DNA of 64,000 bases from Chaetorhynchus papuensis (GCA_013396525.1 VWYX01000126.1:1-64000), one strand, 5' to 3'. Counted from the first letter of the stretch, positions 27,291-39,235 are shown. Numbers and translations: made by a program. The notes: generated by a model not told the origin, from the letters alone.

Positions 27291-30200
27291 CCCAGCCTTC
27301 ACCCCTCCTTTTCCTTTTTTTCCCCACAGCCTGAGCTAACCTTCTTGGAGCTGATGGAGGCAAGGTGCTTGTTAGGGAGTGAGGGCAATTAGGGACTTTT
27401 GTGCTAGGACCAGTTCTTCTGTCCAGTTTGTAGTAATTAAAAGTATCAAGAGGTTTAGGAAGTAGCCAATCTGTTGAAAGCCAAAAGCCGGAAGATACAC
27501 AGCTGTCCTGTTTCTTATGCTGGCTTCCCCTAGACTGTGCTCTGGGCTGATGGAGAATGAATAACTCGCCAGACCTTCAGGTCCAACCTGTATTGGCACC
27601 TTTTCCATTTGTCTTATGAATGCAGGGTCCACACTACCCATTACTAAATACTGAACTCTATAACATGGGCACCAAACATCCAGAATCTGCCTCCCAGGCT
27701 GGAAATACATTTGTCACTATGAAGCAAGATTCATTTCACAGTGGCAACATGGAGGAGAATGACAAGGCATCAAGAGTGAAGAAGCAAAATCAAAATGTTT
27801 AAAGCAGCTTTCAATTGTTGTGATGATAAAGAACCGATGATATGGGTGCCCATCATCTGGGCAGGAACACCCTTGCCCCATGAGATGATGCTAACACAGA
27901 CCCCAATGCCCTCACACCTTTTCCCTCTGGATTCTGATCCTACTTGGATTTTTAAGGTATTCTTTCTTGTACCGCTTCTTTTGGTAAAATTACTTTGGTC
28001 CCAACTTGGTTCTGCAGTTAGCAGCTTCGTTTTGTGAGGAAAGCAAGTGATGGAAGGTCTGCAGCTGCTGGCAACACCATAAGAACGCTGCCAGCATCCA
28101 GGACCTTTCTTTTGCCCTTTGGCTGCCCGCCTCTGAGTTATGGGGTCCCACCTACTATTTAAAAGTAGATTAAGCCTTCCTGGAAATGAATAGGTTTAAC
28201 TGAGCACAAAATTACTTTGAATCTGCCTTGTGCAGGACATCCTACAACCTGGGTCCTTTTGCCAGGCTTTCAGCAACTAATCATCTAGGTCAGAACAGCT
28301 CCAGGGTGTGCTTCATCCTGCTCTGGATGTGAGGTGAGCCAGCCTTTGCACATTGAGGTGTAAATGGATATGTGTGTGTGGGGGAAACAACACTCTCTAG
28401 ACACCTGTTCCCCTTCAGTGCTTGAAAGGAAAATCCTCCCCTTTCAGCACTGAAGCATTAACTGCAAATGTCAATTTGCTATCTTTTTCTTAGTGAAGAC
28501 AATAGTGAGGAACCATTCACCACAGACAGTTTATCCACAAAGCAAAGGCAAATTCAGGGCTGTCGAGGAATTTGAAACTACTGGGTAGAAGGGACTTTCT
28601 ATTTCTATTCTACTGAGATGTATCTCTGAGTTTTTAATTTTTGTTCTGTTGAGCAAGATGAGCACCTGAGAGGGAACAAGCACATGTGCATGTCAGCTCC
28701 AAAGGGAGGAAGCCCCTGCACAGGTGACATAATCACACTTGTGGTGCTGGATCAGGTCTTGAGAGGGCTACATTGATCTCTGCTCTTCTCCCGCCACTTT
28801 TCACTATTGCCACAAGTAAGGGCTGAGATTGGGTGGGTCAGTCTTAACCCAAAAGATCTAATCTGATCTGAAATGCAGGGGCCCATAGCTAGGTGAGCTT
28901 AATTGGGCCCTTCTCTCTATTTCTGAGACTGTCAGGCACAGGAAGGTGGTTACTGACTATTGGAACAGAAAAATGTGCCACAGAGCTGAGGTGCTTTTCT
29001 TATCCTGATTTACTAAATGTCCGTCCCACCTCCTTCATCCATGAAGAAATCTGTCCTGCCTGTCCCATTTTCTGCCTTTCTAGGGCCATAAACAATAGTG
29101 ATTACCAAATAACTTCATCTCGCCCCTCTATTAGCTTAACCATTCCCTTGATGGATCACAGACTGGGTGATGACAGGCAAAATCTCTGTCATTAAAAACT
29201 CAAACTCCCTCTGCTCACAGAGGTGCTGGCATGGTGACAAAGCTTCCTTTGCACACAGGCAGCCTTGCCTTCTGCCTGGTTACGTCTCCTCCAGGCAGGA
29301 TGGTGCATCTTGCCTTTACAGCTGCTTGATGTGGCTACACATGCTCTCCCAGCAGGATCTATTAGCACCAACCACCCCCCTCGCAGGGATCTGAAAGCAT
29401 GCTGCCTATTGGCACAGGAATGAGCCTGCTGTCCCCAGAGGACATAAAGACAAAATCCTGGCCAAAGAGGTAACCATGAGAACAGAACTAAGGTTATGAC
29501 TTTATAAATGTTTATCTTCAGTCTCTATTTGATGTCTGGATAATAAAGTGACCAGTCTCTTACAGAAACCTAAGGTAGGTTAAACAACAGAGGGGCACAC
29601 AGTGGTTTTCTTGAGCTGCAGCACAGAGCACGTGCAGGGCCTTACCATTCCCCACTTGCCACCTTTGGGGTTGATGGATGCTTTCATGCAGTGTCTCTTC
29701 CTAAGCCCTTCAGATCTGAGCTGTAAGTATGGTCGATACAGCTGTGCTTTTTTTTTTTTTTTCTAAAAAGAATGGCTTTCCCTTTGTACTGCTTGCATTT
29801 TGTCATCCTGCTTTGGTTCACTCACCGTTTTCCTCAGTTTGGTAAAGAAGCTGTCTGCGAAAACAAGAATGGAAAGAAAAGGAAATTATCAAAGACAGTT
29901 TTTTATATACGCAGAGAAGAGATGTTTCAAAATGAGTCTATCAGTTTACGCACCTAAGTATTATTTCTGCCCTTGAAAATCTTTCACTTTTAGTGCTTAA
30001 TTGGTCTGTGCAAATCCAGTGCCAAAGAGGTAATTGGCCATTTTTATAGAAAGATCAGAAACAAAAACACTCCAGGCTATTGTTCTAAAAATTAAAAAAA
30101 AAAAAAAAGGAATTATGGAAAGAATATGTTTCAGGGCATCATCCAGCCTCTCTTGAAACTATGCAAATTCACTTGGTGAAAACAACAGCAGACACAATGA

Positions 30201-30333
30201 AATGAGTTGTATATGAGGAACTGAGATCTCAAATGTGATATTATGCAGAAGGTAAAGAGTCTGTACTAAATAAGTAACAGCTCAATGTGTTATCAAGGGT
30301 GCACTTTGATTTTGATGAATGTTAAAAGAACCT

Positions 30334-30650
30334 TTAGCCTTGAAAATAAAGAGGATAATTTCTCTCTAGGCAATGGCTGCTCGTGAAAGCCATAAAATAA
30401 GAGCACTGGAGCCCTAATTTTATAGTGCTTTTTAAATGATTTTCAAATGGTCCAGCTGCTTTGTGCCACAATAACACAAGGCAGAGATATTTACGCCGGC
30501 AATAACAAGCATGCATCAGCCTGCCCGAGCTGCTCCCCGCAGGCAGCCTGCGGGAGGCGAAACACACGTGGAAAGATGATACTTGCCAATGTGGATTGAT
30601 CACAATCACACCATGGTCAGAGCGATCCTGGGAAGCCGCTTTTTCCACCA
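30334..30650. other. Possible conserved non-coding element
   Basis: A sequence of balanced composition with several dense words, such as GGTCCAGCTGCTTTGTGCC with a CAGCTG E-box, TTTACGCCGGCAATAACAAG, and CACACGTGG. It differs in texture from the flanking DNA. I see no coding exon. Enhancer function is a guess from composition. Confidence 0.2.
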
Positions 30651-31824
30651 GACAAGTTGATTGTTTTTCTTGTCTGCGTGTTGCCTGCGAAGCACAGGAT
30701 CTATGCTGCTGGCAAGGCCGCTTCTATTTTGACACTTGAGAGCCTGCCAGCAGCGTGTGCCTCTTAGGCCATGCCGTCCTTGGCAGACTTCTCTTTTTGG
30801 AAATAGGAGGGCAAAATCACCCCTGGGTTACACTGCTGGTTTGGGGTAGGAGTTTCCACAAGGGTTAGTGTTGCCCCAGCTCTGGTGTTCTGATGCAGCG
30901 CTGCATTATCTTCTCCAGAAATGCATGTGTGTGGCAAGTGAACTCTGGGCAAATGCTATGGAATTCTGCTGAGATGCTGAATTGCCACCAGCAACTTCCC
31001 CAGGTATTTTACCTCTGCATATTTAGGACTTCAGTCTAAACTACAATTTATTTTCCAAACAAATGCTCTAAGATGAGAATTACCCTAGGGTGGTCTAGCT
31101 TAGCTTGCTAATTTGGGTAGTCATTTCAACAGTTCAAATAAAAGTTTCAATATTTTTCTTTACAGTCCCCTTTCCTTGGCGAGACATTGACAAAAGACAG
31201 GGTACTGGGAGAAACCTGCCTTCTGAGCCAGCAGAATAGGATTTAAAGAGCAGTTCCTTTATGAAATATTCAATTAAAATTAAATAACTTGTCTTTTTCC
31301 ATGTTCACTAGTGTTAGAGGCACAGCAGTGTTCAAATAATAGGAGTTTTGGTAGGAACAGGAAATTCTGAGCATGACAGAAACAGCTAATTTATGGCTGA
31401 AAATTTATTACATTTGCAGTAATCCTCAGGTCCATAAAGCTGAGACAGAGCTGGGCAGAGGGCATGGCAGGAGGAAGTTATCTCTGGAAAGTCCCCAGCC
31501 ACTGAGCATCTATTGTCAGCACGGTGAGAAAGCTGTCTCCCAGCTGGGTGACTTCTTATATGGGTTGGACAACATTTTCCCCTTTTCATTTGCTGATACC
31601 GATCAGCAAAACAGGTTAGCATCTTTTTGTGTCCAGGGATATACTTAAGAGCTTTAATTTTAAACAGGGGCCTATTTTCTCTTGGAGTTGAGTTTTAAGA
31701 GTTTTAATGAGCAGAATGGACAACAAATTGGGAATGTATCCCAGAAGAGTACCTAGCATATTTGCTGCCCTCATTTATCCACCTGACTGAGGAACGACAG
31801 GAGCATACAGAGTTCAGAAGCATT

Positions 31825-32029
31825 CTATACCCTAAACAGAGAGGAAAAATAGATTTGATGCCAAAGTTTTAGGTCAATACGTAAATCCTGCAGCTTGATG
31901 AAAGTGCTCACTCCTGGGTAACTCTTTGGATAGCATTGCCTAGAGGAAAGTGGCAGAATATCATAAAGTAAGCCAGCACAGAGGAAGCAGATGTGCTTTT
32001 TCTAAGAATACAGCAAATAGAGATTTTTC
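31825..32029 (-). pseudogene. DUSP13-like pseudo-exon 3
   Basis: Follows an acceptor-like AG at 32030-32031 and opens in phase 1. GKISICCILRKSTSASSVLA aligns without gaps to AKILVHCAVGVSRSASLVLA of DUSP13A, followed by YFMI for YLMI. The frame ends in TGA after AIQRVTQE. Out of frame beyond it, FIKLQDLRIDLKL recalls the C-terminal FLxQLxxLDxxL helix. The catalytic cysteine survives, but the preceding His and the P-loop Gly and Arg do not. Confidence 0.85.
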
Positions 32030-32128
32030 CTTTCAAAAAGGACAGGAATACACGTAGTGCTGTTCCAGGCTGCACAGAACAGTGCCATGGTCACAGATTG
32101 CATAAGTTTGTACTTCTGCCTCACTCGC

Positions 32129-32158
32129 ATCTCATCTCATCTCATCTCATCTCATCTC
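32129..32158 (+). repeat. (ATCTC)n pentanucleotide microsatellite
   Basis: Six uninterrupted copies of the pentamer, about 100 bp upstream of pseudo-exon 3 in the sense of that pseudogene. Confidence 0.95.
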
Positions 32159-32791
32159 TGAGAGATCCAATTTACAGCAGCTGAGATAAAGTAGCCTCCA
32201 GGGTATTACACACAGCCCTTTCATAAATCAAGAACTGCTTTAAGCTTCTAGAGATCTGAGTCCAGAAACAGAGGAAGACACATGGCATTAGGCTTTGTAA
32301 ATGGCCAGTTGGCATGTCCCTGCAATAGCTCCTTGCAGCTTTTGGCTGTTTCTCAAACCAGAAAGTAACTATTTTTAGTTATTTTTGTTGTGTGTTCTGA
32401 TGAATCAATACAGAAAAACAAAACAAAAAACCCAAAAAACCCACAACAACAACAAAAAGTCAGTGATTTCAGACTGAGAACTCAGAACTTTCTTCCCTTT
32501 TGTAATTGTTTTTCTTTTTCTCTCCTGCTACAGAATATACACTTTGCTGAGTACCAGTACACCCTGTATGAGTGATCCTTGCCACTGATGTGGATATGGT
32601 TTTGTTGGTCACTCCTTATCTCTCAGGATCCTGCTGTTTTCCCACGTGCCAATGAAGACAATGTCTGTAAGTGGATAATTAGGCTTACCCAAGTGGTTGA
32701 GTGACATTTAGTTAATGCTGCTAAAGTAATATGTGATTGCTTAATGTGAGTGCTGTGTAAGCAGCAGTTTACCATTGGGACAGGGATTCAC

Positions 32792-32997
32792 CATTTGCCC
32801 TTGTTAACGCACTCAGAATGTACAGACATGGCCAACAAGGTCAAAGTCGATTGTGTCTTCTGCAGGTATTCCATAACAATGCATTTCCTGGCTGTGGGAA
32901 GTTTGTTTTCCTTTGATTCTCCATGCAAAAATGTGCTGCATTCAGTGCATGGGTGTCATCAAGCCTTTTCAGGCCTTCTTTGTTATGGGTTATGGAG
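32792..32997 (-). pseudogene. DUSP13-like pseudo-exon 2
   Basis: 206 bp against 221 bp in DUSP13B exon 2; the shortfall of 15 equals the two deletions inferred from frame changes (2 + 13). Acceptor CATAG and donor G|GTGAAT are in the expected places. The first part reads SITHNKEGLKRLDDTHALNA, the next frame YGIPAEDTIDFDL (an Asp stands at the general-acid position), and the last frame ILSALTRANG. Confidence 0.85.
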
Positions 32998-35481
32998 CTA
33001 TGGAGAATCATGTACAAAAGCTCATGATTAAAAGCAACTCAAGTTATCTTGTTGCCTTGTAAGGTATTCCTGTCTGCAGAACCCAGTGCCCACCACACTC
33101 TGAGACATTTTTTCCCCTTTGACACATCTAAGAAAAAGTAAGGTAGTAGAAGAATGGTAAAAGGTTGTGATTTCTGAATATACTCATAACATATCTGGAA
33201 ATGTAGAATTCCAAGTTATTTCACTTCTGAAAAGAAATAAATTTAACAAGTTTTACAGACCTCAGTTGTCTACAATCACATTGAAGACTGCTGGCCCAAA
33301 CACCCTACAAAAATTCCCTTCAGGAGGTAGCTCAGGTCCTTCTATAATCGGATTTGAAATATCTGTGTTGAACACACGGAGGTTTTAGCATAGCCTGTAA
33401 CCATTTTGCCTCAGTCTGTAACTGTACCATGTTTCTTAGCTGAAGTGCTATTAGCCTTGCTAATCTGGTTAAACTCCAGTTAATAAACCTGCCTGCTTAA
33501 GATCAGCATGAATTTCGATTTCTGCAGGATATTTTACATATTGTGTCCTCAGCTGCTTATTATGTAGCATTTCAGAAAACACTTTACCTTTAAACACAAA
33601 GGGTCTTGGCCTTGGCCTTGCCTATCAGCAATGGCTGATAGCCAGACAGATATTTAATAATCAGTTTGTTGACAACTTCAAAGTCCTCCAGGATGAACGT
33701 CATCATGTAAAGTCAGCCATCCCTACTTTATTTTATGATATATTTAACTTGTTTAAAGATGCTGAACATCAGATTTCTGGTAAAGGCATAAGGAGAAATG
33801 TTTCTTGTAAAATAGATCATTAATTTTAGATTGATCTTTGATTTCCAAGTAGCTGCTCAGAAACTGCACACAACTGGTTCCACAGAAACAAGCAGTGACA
33901 ATATATGGTACTGCTCTGGGTTATTTTAGCTCTGGCACAAGTCCTGATGCTGGCATGGGTTTGCTCAGTAACAGAAACATCCACTGTTTATTAACTTCAC
34001 TGAGTACTGAGTTGGGCCCTAAATGCACACACTCTCTCTATTCCCCATTTCTATCTCATGAAGAGCCCATGAAACCTTATTCTCAGGTGTTGCTCCCATT
34101 TGTCTTATTGGTGTTGGCAGACTAAAGAAAATTTTATCTGTAGCACTTGATCAACTTCCAGTTTCCCTGTTTGCAGTCTGTAACTCGTATTTAAGCTGAT
34201 ATTAGTGATCAGGTGTTGCATTAGCAAAGAAACCTGTTTACATTTTTATTTCTGTTAGCTGAACGTTTTCAAAGTTCATATTTTCCTTACTACACATACA
34301 CACTGTTGTTATCTATATATTTTTTCATTTTATTCCCCACCATTTTTTCCCCCGTGAGACAGAATGTGATTGAAAGAAACATCCAAGAGTAGTTCGGAAC
34401 ATGTATACTCACAGGCATTAAAAGGAGGTCTTAACACTGCACTTAGAAGGCTGTCTAAAATCAAATGTTGCTGTTAAGACAACACAATTTCGGTGATTTT
34501 TTTCTTAAATCTTTGCCTTTTGTCTTAAATCTTTGCCTGTCAGGCTCAATTCTGTAAATCCTTATTTCTGCACATGGTTCTAATAAGCAAGGGGGCTAAT
34601 TTCCACGTGTAGTTAGGAGGCTGAACCGCAAAGGCAAAGGTTGGTTTCCCACTCTCCTGGCACGGCAGAAGCTCGGTGAAGCACTCACTGCACGTTGCTG
34701 TGGCTTCTGCCCTGGCCCAGCTGGGCTGGGACCGGGGCCCCCACTGCTGGGTGCCCCGTGGCCACTTTCAGCTATAATCAGTGGGCAATCAGCAGGGTCA
34801 TTAGTTCCTCCTGCTTCTCTCCTGTAGGAATTACAGTAATTTCTATTCATTTCAACAAGTTTGCAACCTGATGGTGGTGGAAAAAAACTTGTTTTGGCAT
34901 AACATTGGGCACTAGGCATGTCGAGTGCAGATGACTGCATCCTTTCTCCTTGCTTCAGAGTGAAATACCCATCTGCACAGTTTTGAGAAATAGAGAGTGA
35001 AGTCTGCTGTCATTCAGAATTTCCATAGATTGTCAGAAATTTCAACTGCAAATCAAGCTGTCATATAAACAGCCAAAATCAGAATACTTTTTAATGTGAA
35101 AATTTCCATTTGTTTCATTAGTTAAAATTACACCAAAAAAGGTAAAAAACAATTATTCTTCAGTTTTAAGGCTGCTCAGGATCATGAGTCTGTCTTGTGC
35201 TTTGTATGGTAAATGCTGCAGCACATATAAAATCTATATGTTACACAATTATAAAATAATGCAAAGCAATAAAGAGAGTCTAATTCTCTTTTTAATTATT
35301 TTCCCATGCAGTAGGTTCTTTCTTTACTGGATAGTCCTTTTGCTTTCTTCTGTGCTAATCTTAAGTCTATTTTAAGGCAATGAAGTTTACTGACGCTAAT
35401 TAAATAAAGTTGGACAGCATATGTTAATGAGTACTGTATTTCCCAGCCCTCCAGAACAGCTCAGCCTCAAATAACACTTAC
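32998..35481. other. Former intron 1 of the DUSP13-like pseudogene
   Basis: Between pseudo-exons 2 and 1. I see no coding exon or recognisable mobile element in it. There is a short internal repeat near 34502-34545, where TTAAATCTTTGCC occurs twice. Confidence 0.5.
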
Positions 35482-35597
35482 ATATTGCCTATGTAGAGAT
35501 TAGGCCACTCTTCACCCACGTGATTTAATTCCACCTTGCAGCTGTCCCAAATATCTGGCAGTTCCTGGGCAGAGGGAGCGCCAGGCTCAGAGCATTC
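35482..35597 (-). pseudogene. DUSP13-like pseudo-exon 1 (or alternative first exon)
   Basis: Encodes ELPDIWDSCKVELNHVGEEW then PNLYIGNM, ending at a good donor AT|GTAAGTG in phase 2. NHVxExWPNLxxGx matches the first-exon signature of DUSP13A/B; the DEV before WP has become GEE and the conserved GD has become GN. The frame is open from a TGA at 35619-35621 but holds no ATG. The 5' edge at 35597 assumes an acceptor CCCAG and is uncertain. Because the phase fits, this exon could also splice to DUSP13B exon 2 about 20.6 kb away. Confidence 0.7.
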
Positions 35598-36180
35598 CTG
35601 GGCTGACAGGGTCTGTCTTCAGGTGCTGACCCCTCTGGAGGCCTCATGCAGAGTCAGGCAGAGGAGGGAGGGCCTGCTGGAAGCTGCTGCTGCGGGATGC
35701 ACAGGGCAGGTTTTTGCTGAAGCAGGCTCTTTCTGCAGCTTGATGTTCCCAAGCAGGTGGCTGACTCTAAATACAGCTCACGCCTCGACGCCTCCCTGGA
35801 TTAGCTCGGTGCTGCGTCCCTGATGCAACGGGGAACAGCCAGAAAAATGAATGCTCTGCTTTAAGGGAATCTTATGCAAAAAAATGCTACTCCCGTCCTC
35901 ACATAAGCTATGGTGCTGTTCCTGCCAGCATAGAGCTTTCCCTGTGAAAGAAATGTCAGTCACTGCCACCGAGACGCAGTCCCAAATGCCTCATGTGACC
36001 CAGTTCTAATAATAAGCTACCAGGAAAGAGGGGACAGCACAGCTTGAGTTCAAAATAAACACCGTGAGAGCACCTGTCCTGGGCCTTACCCAAGGTTCAC
36101 TGAGCCCACTATCCTGCACTTGGCTATGGCCAAAAGTGGATGCCTACAGAATATAAGAACACACAAACATGAATTATGCT
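35598..36180. other. Stretch upstream of the pseudogene, nothing recognised
   Basis: Moderately GC-rich up to about 35830, then ordinary AT-rich DNA. It could be the relic promoter of the pseudogene. No exon is evident. Confidence 0.4.
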
Positions 36181-36184
36181 TGTG

Positions 36185-36470
36185 TATATAATAATAACAC
36201 TCTCCCAGCTTCCAGCTGGCTGCAGTTTAGGAGCTTGCTGATCTGGATGGAGTTTCTAAGTATTTGGTAACTCTGAATGGATTGCTGTCCCTCAAACTTT
36301 TCCAGTTGCCCCTTGAATGTCTGTAGGCTTTTACTCTCTGCAGCATCCTGTGGCACAGTGTTACAGAGCTCATGTAAACCCCTCCTCTTGTTTCAGACCT
36401 GATTTCTACTGACTTCATCTGATGCCCTCAGTTCATGTACTGGAAAATAAAATTAAGATAAGTTTTCACT
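36185..36470 (+). mobile_element. CR1-like LINE, 3' end fragment
   Basis: The segment with GCATCCTGTGGCACAGTGTT, CCCCTCCTCTTGTTTCAGACCTG and GACTTCATCTGATGCCCTCA closely follows the 3' part of the CR1/L3 LINE family common in birds and other amniotes. It is clearly old. The plus strand is the sense strand. I have not aligned it to a consensus, so the edges are approximate. Confidence 0.6.
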
Positions 36471-38458
36471 GGAACTCTACATGGGCCCCTTCAGGTGACA
36501 CTGGTTTTGTGATAGCTTTAAGCAGACTTAAGTCTGCCAGAGCTGTAGCTGGGACAGTTCCTCTCACTCACACTTTCTCCCAGGTTGTGTAGACCCTCTT
36601 GACAAACGTGCATTTTCTGAATGAAGTGCCACTGGGGAGGCAGTATTTTTCCTTCATTTTGGTTCCTTAGTCTAACTTGCCAAACCAAGATTTAAAATAC
36701 AAGTTTTCATGCTGATAGTGGAAAGCAGTGAAGTACCAATGCTATGTCACATCATGACTTGAATTATGGATAGTGTAAATGACAGGTGAGGAGGTCCCTT
36801 TTCCTCCTAGCACATTGCAGCAGACAGTGCTTTCTACTAAAAGAAGTTACAGGACTATTCTTCTGCTTTTGCTTATGTTGACTGGAATCTTCTTCCCTGA
36901 ACAAACAGGCACTCAAAGTAAATCTGGATATAAAGAAGCAATACAGACAGACAGGAAATATAAGCAACACTAACTCCACAGACTAAAAACACTTTTTTGT
37001 GATTTGACAATGCCCTTGAAAAGAGTTTCTACCTAATTCATTCCCTCCACTGAGGTAAGTAAGTCTTGCTTACAAGATCACTATCATGTCACTGGTGGCA
37101 TAGATGCCCTACTGACTCAGCTTAACTCGGTGCTCTTCCCCTCTCTACCCCCGGTGAAACAATACTCTCCCAGGATGAGCAGTACCTTCAAGAGCAGGTA
37201 CTAATTTACAACAGGAGCAGCTTTCACAGCTGTGGCTTCCTAGGACAGATGCTCAGGGGCATGCAAAGCATTATCCTGATGGGGGATTCCATTAATCTTG
37301 CTCACATGTGTCTAATTTTGCCCAGCCTAAAGCCATTAAGATGCATTATTTCACTCACATAAATTTCAGATTTTTCAATGCCATGTCTTCAAAAGGTTTC
37401 CAGACTAAAACCTACTGTAATGTGAATGAAGTATAAATTATAATGAAATATTAACTCATATAAATCCCTATTAATTTTAATGGAGAACTTCAAAGCAAAC
37501 AAAGCTCCTCCTCTACTGCTCTGCTGCTTTCTGAGGCATAAAGATTGTCCTAGCACTGTTGGGTTTTAAATGTGATTTCCTATTTGATCTTTTCACACAA
37601 CAATGTCTTACCTTTCTCTCGTCAGTGGAGATCTTTGGCAAGGTTTAGGAAAATCTGAACAGTCAAACTAATGTCTGAAAGGATCTTAAATATGCTTATG
37701 TTGCAAAGCACTTGTGTACAGTGAAATAGGGAGGGATTTCTACATTCCCTAAATGCTAGGCAGAATCAGCATTCACGTCATAACCTCTCCAAGAATGAAG
37801 GAAGAAATGTGGTCTGGGAAGGAAGAGGTTCAACTCACAAGACACCATTATATTAGTCTTGTAATAACCTTGCAAGTCTCTTCCAGCAGAGAATAAACTG
37901 ATCAGAACTGATGCTTCAAATGCAAACAAGCAAGCAGAAATGTATTTACCTGATCTGGCAGGGAATCTTTATAAGGTCAACTAATCAATAAATCCAACCA
38001 TTAGCAAAGGGCAAAACCAAATTTGATTATCACTTCATGGTTCACCACAAGGTAACAAGCTAATTTTCGGGCAGAGTGGTAGCATGAATTTCAAATGCTG
38101 TTGCTGTATTAAAAATCACATTGGTTTAAGTACTGGTTAACTGGTGATAGGAAAAGTGTCATCCTCAAAACAGCTTGAAACTAATTTGTATCAATTAGAC
38201 CAAGCCACTGATGTAAGCTAAGTGTCTGCCTGATATTAAATCATGGGCAATTCAAAGCCACTGACACAGAACTGATTTGGGATACTTTGGAATGTGAGCA
38301 AACTGATGAATCAAACTTACAAAATGATTTGAAGACCTGACATATTGTTTTTAATGTTCTCAATACACTACATTATATACATTATCTTTTTGAAAACATG
38401 TTTAACAAGAAAAGACTTGAGGGGTTTGCTGACCCAGGCTGCAGAAGCATCACAGATG
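36471..38458. other. Intergenic DNA between CR1 fragment and DUSP13A 3' end
   Basis: AT-rich, with no exon or strong motif seen. Part of it, from about 38460 upward, is probably 3' UTR of DUSP13A. Confidence 0.4.
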
Positions 38459-38464
38459 TTTATT
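38459..38464 (-). terminator. Candidate poly(A) signal of DUSP13A
   Basis: AATAAA on the minus strand, about 570 bases downstream of the DUSP13A stop codon. It would give a 3' UTR of about 0.6 kb. Confidence 0.45.
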
Positions 38465-39035
38465 CTGATGGTGTGGGTCTTCTGGCTGTCTCAGCTTTCT
38501 ATAACACTGTAATATTTAGCAGACCAGCAAAAGAGGAACGTTTCTGTAGGAGTGCCTGGGCTCTCCAGAAACCGCCCTTGGCACATCATCAGGCCGGAAA
38601 CACAAAATCTTTTCTTAGGAGAACATGCATGTGAGAACTGTAACGAAACTGAGAAAAATGATTATGTTACACTCCCAAGTAAAGGGGCCTCAAACATCTT
38701 TTACAGCTAGATGCAATTGTGGAACTTGCTTCTGGCATGAGCACAAACCAGGGACAAACTTGGTCTATCTTAACCACTTCAGTGGATTCATCCAGTAGCA
38801 CCACTCAAGGCACAGCAGTTCCATCCTGTGCAGTGGTTACAGTGCTGATGTTGGCTGTGCTGGTTTTGGAGGCACTGAGCTGTCAGAATTAATCCATTTA
38901 CTGTTCTGTTGGCCTTTTGCTTTGATGCCTAATTTTCTTCATTTTTGTAATGTGCACTGGTCATGGGGAGTTGTATGGGCACAACGGCTCTGAAGGGTGA
39001 AACTCAGTAAAGTGAACGTAGATAGGGTTGCCCGC

Positions 39036-39235
39036 TCAGCAGTCCTTCCTGTGCCGTAGCTGAACATCCAGGTTTCGCAGGTGCTTCAGGAAACCACGAT
39101 TGGGTGAAATCCATCGATGCTCCTTCACTGTCTTGATGGCTTCAACTAATGGGAGGTGGTGATTTATCATGAGATAAGCTAGGACTAAGGAAGCTGATCT
39201 GCTTACTCCAACTGCACAATGTACCAATATTTTGG
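39036..39235 (-). CDS. DUSP13A: DUSP13A coding exon 3
   Basis: Starts after an unusually T-rich acceptor (a run of T then ACCAG) and encodes AKILVHCAVGVSRSASLVLA through VQLRHRKDC and TGA. Phase 1 entry (G|CC). Confidence 0.94.

Larger units (their letters stand above)
16250..31820. other. Intergenic DNA between DUSP13B and the DUSP13-like pseudogene
   Basis: About 15.6 kb with no exon I can recognise. I looked on the minus strand for further DUSP-type segments (THVLNAAH, FDLS, HCxxGxSR) and found none. The open frames present are short and without family motifs. Separate entries cover the tandem duplication, CTCF-like site, minisatellite and a possible conserved element. Confidence 0.55.
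31825..35618 (-). pseudogene. Decayed third DUSP13-family gene (three pseudo-exons)
   Basis: Three minus-strand segments align in order with DUSP13A/B exons: 35482 to about 35597 (exon 1), 32792-32997 (exon 2) and 31825-32029 (exon 3). Exon 1 keeps NHVGEEWPNLYIGN and a GTAAGTG donor. Exon 2 keeps THNKEGLKRL and THALNAAH, then YGIPAEDTIDFDL and ILSAL in other frames. Exon 3 keeps SASSVLAYFMI and AIQRVTQ, then a stop. The intron phases (2, then 1) are those of the living paralogues. Exon 2 has net losses of 2 and 13 bases; exon 3 has lost the PNRGF-type segment. The catalytic HCxxGxSR loop now reads CCILRKST, with the Arg and Gly gone. No start codon remains in exon 1. Resemblance is closer to DUSP13A (NAAH, SASxVLAY). 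A functional protein is very unlikely; transcription is possible. Confidence 0.85.

Noticed and set aside
32580..32670. Possible alternative pseudo-exon 3 just below pseudo-exon 2 on the minus strand
   Set aside because: A few residues resemble KVFVHC, but the match stops at once. The segment at 31825-32029 aligns much better and has the right splice phase.
14910..35482. DUSP13B with its main first exon at 35482 and a 20.6-kb intron
   Set aside because: A better first exon exists at 16046-16194, with LQRLLW and HVDQVWP, and gives exactly the expected 198 aa. The 35482 exon belongs with the pseudogene.
36628..36650. Second CTCF-like word
   Set aside because: One base too long between the two halves of the core; not a good fit.
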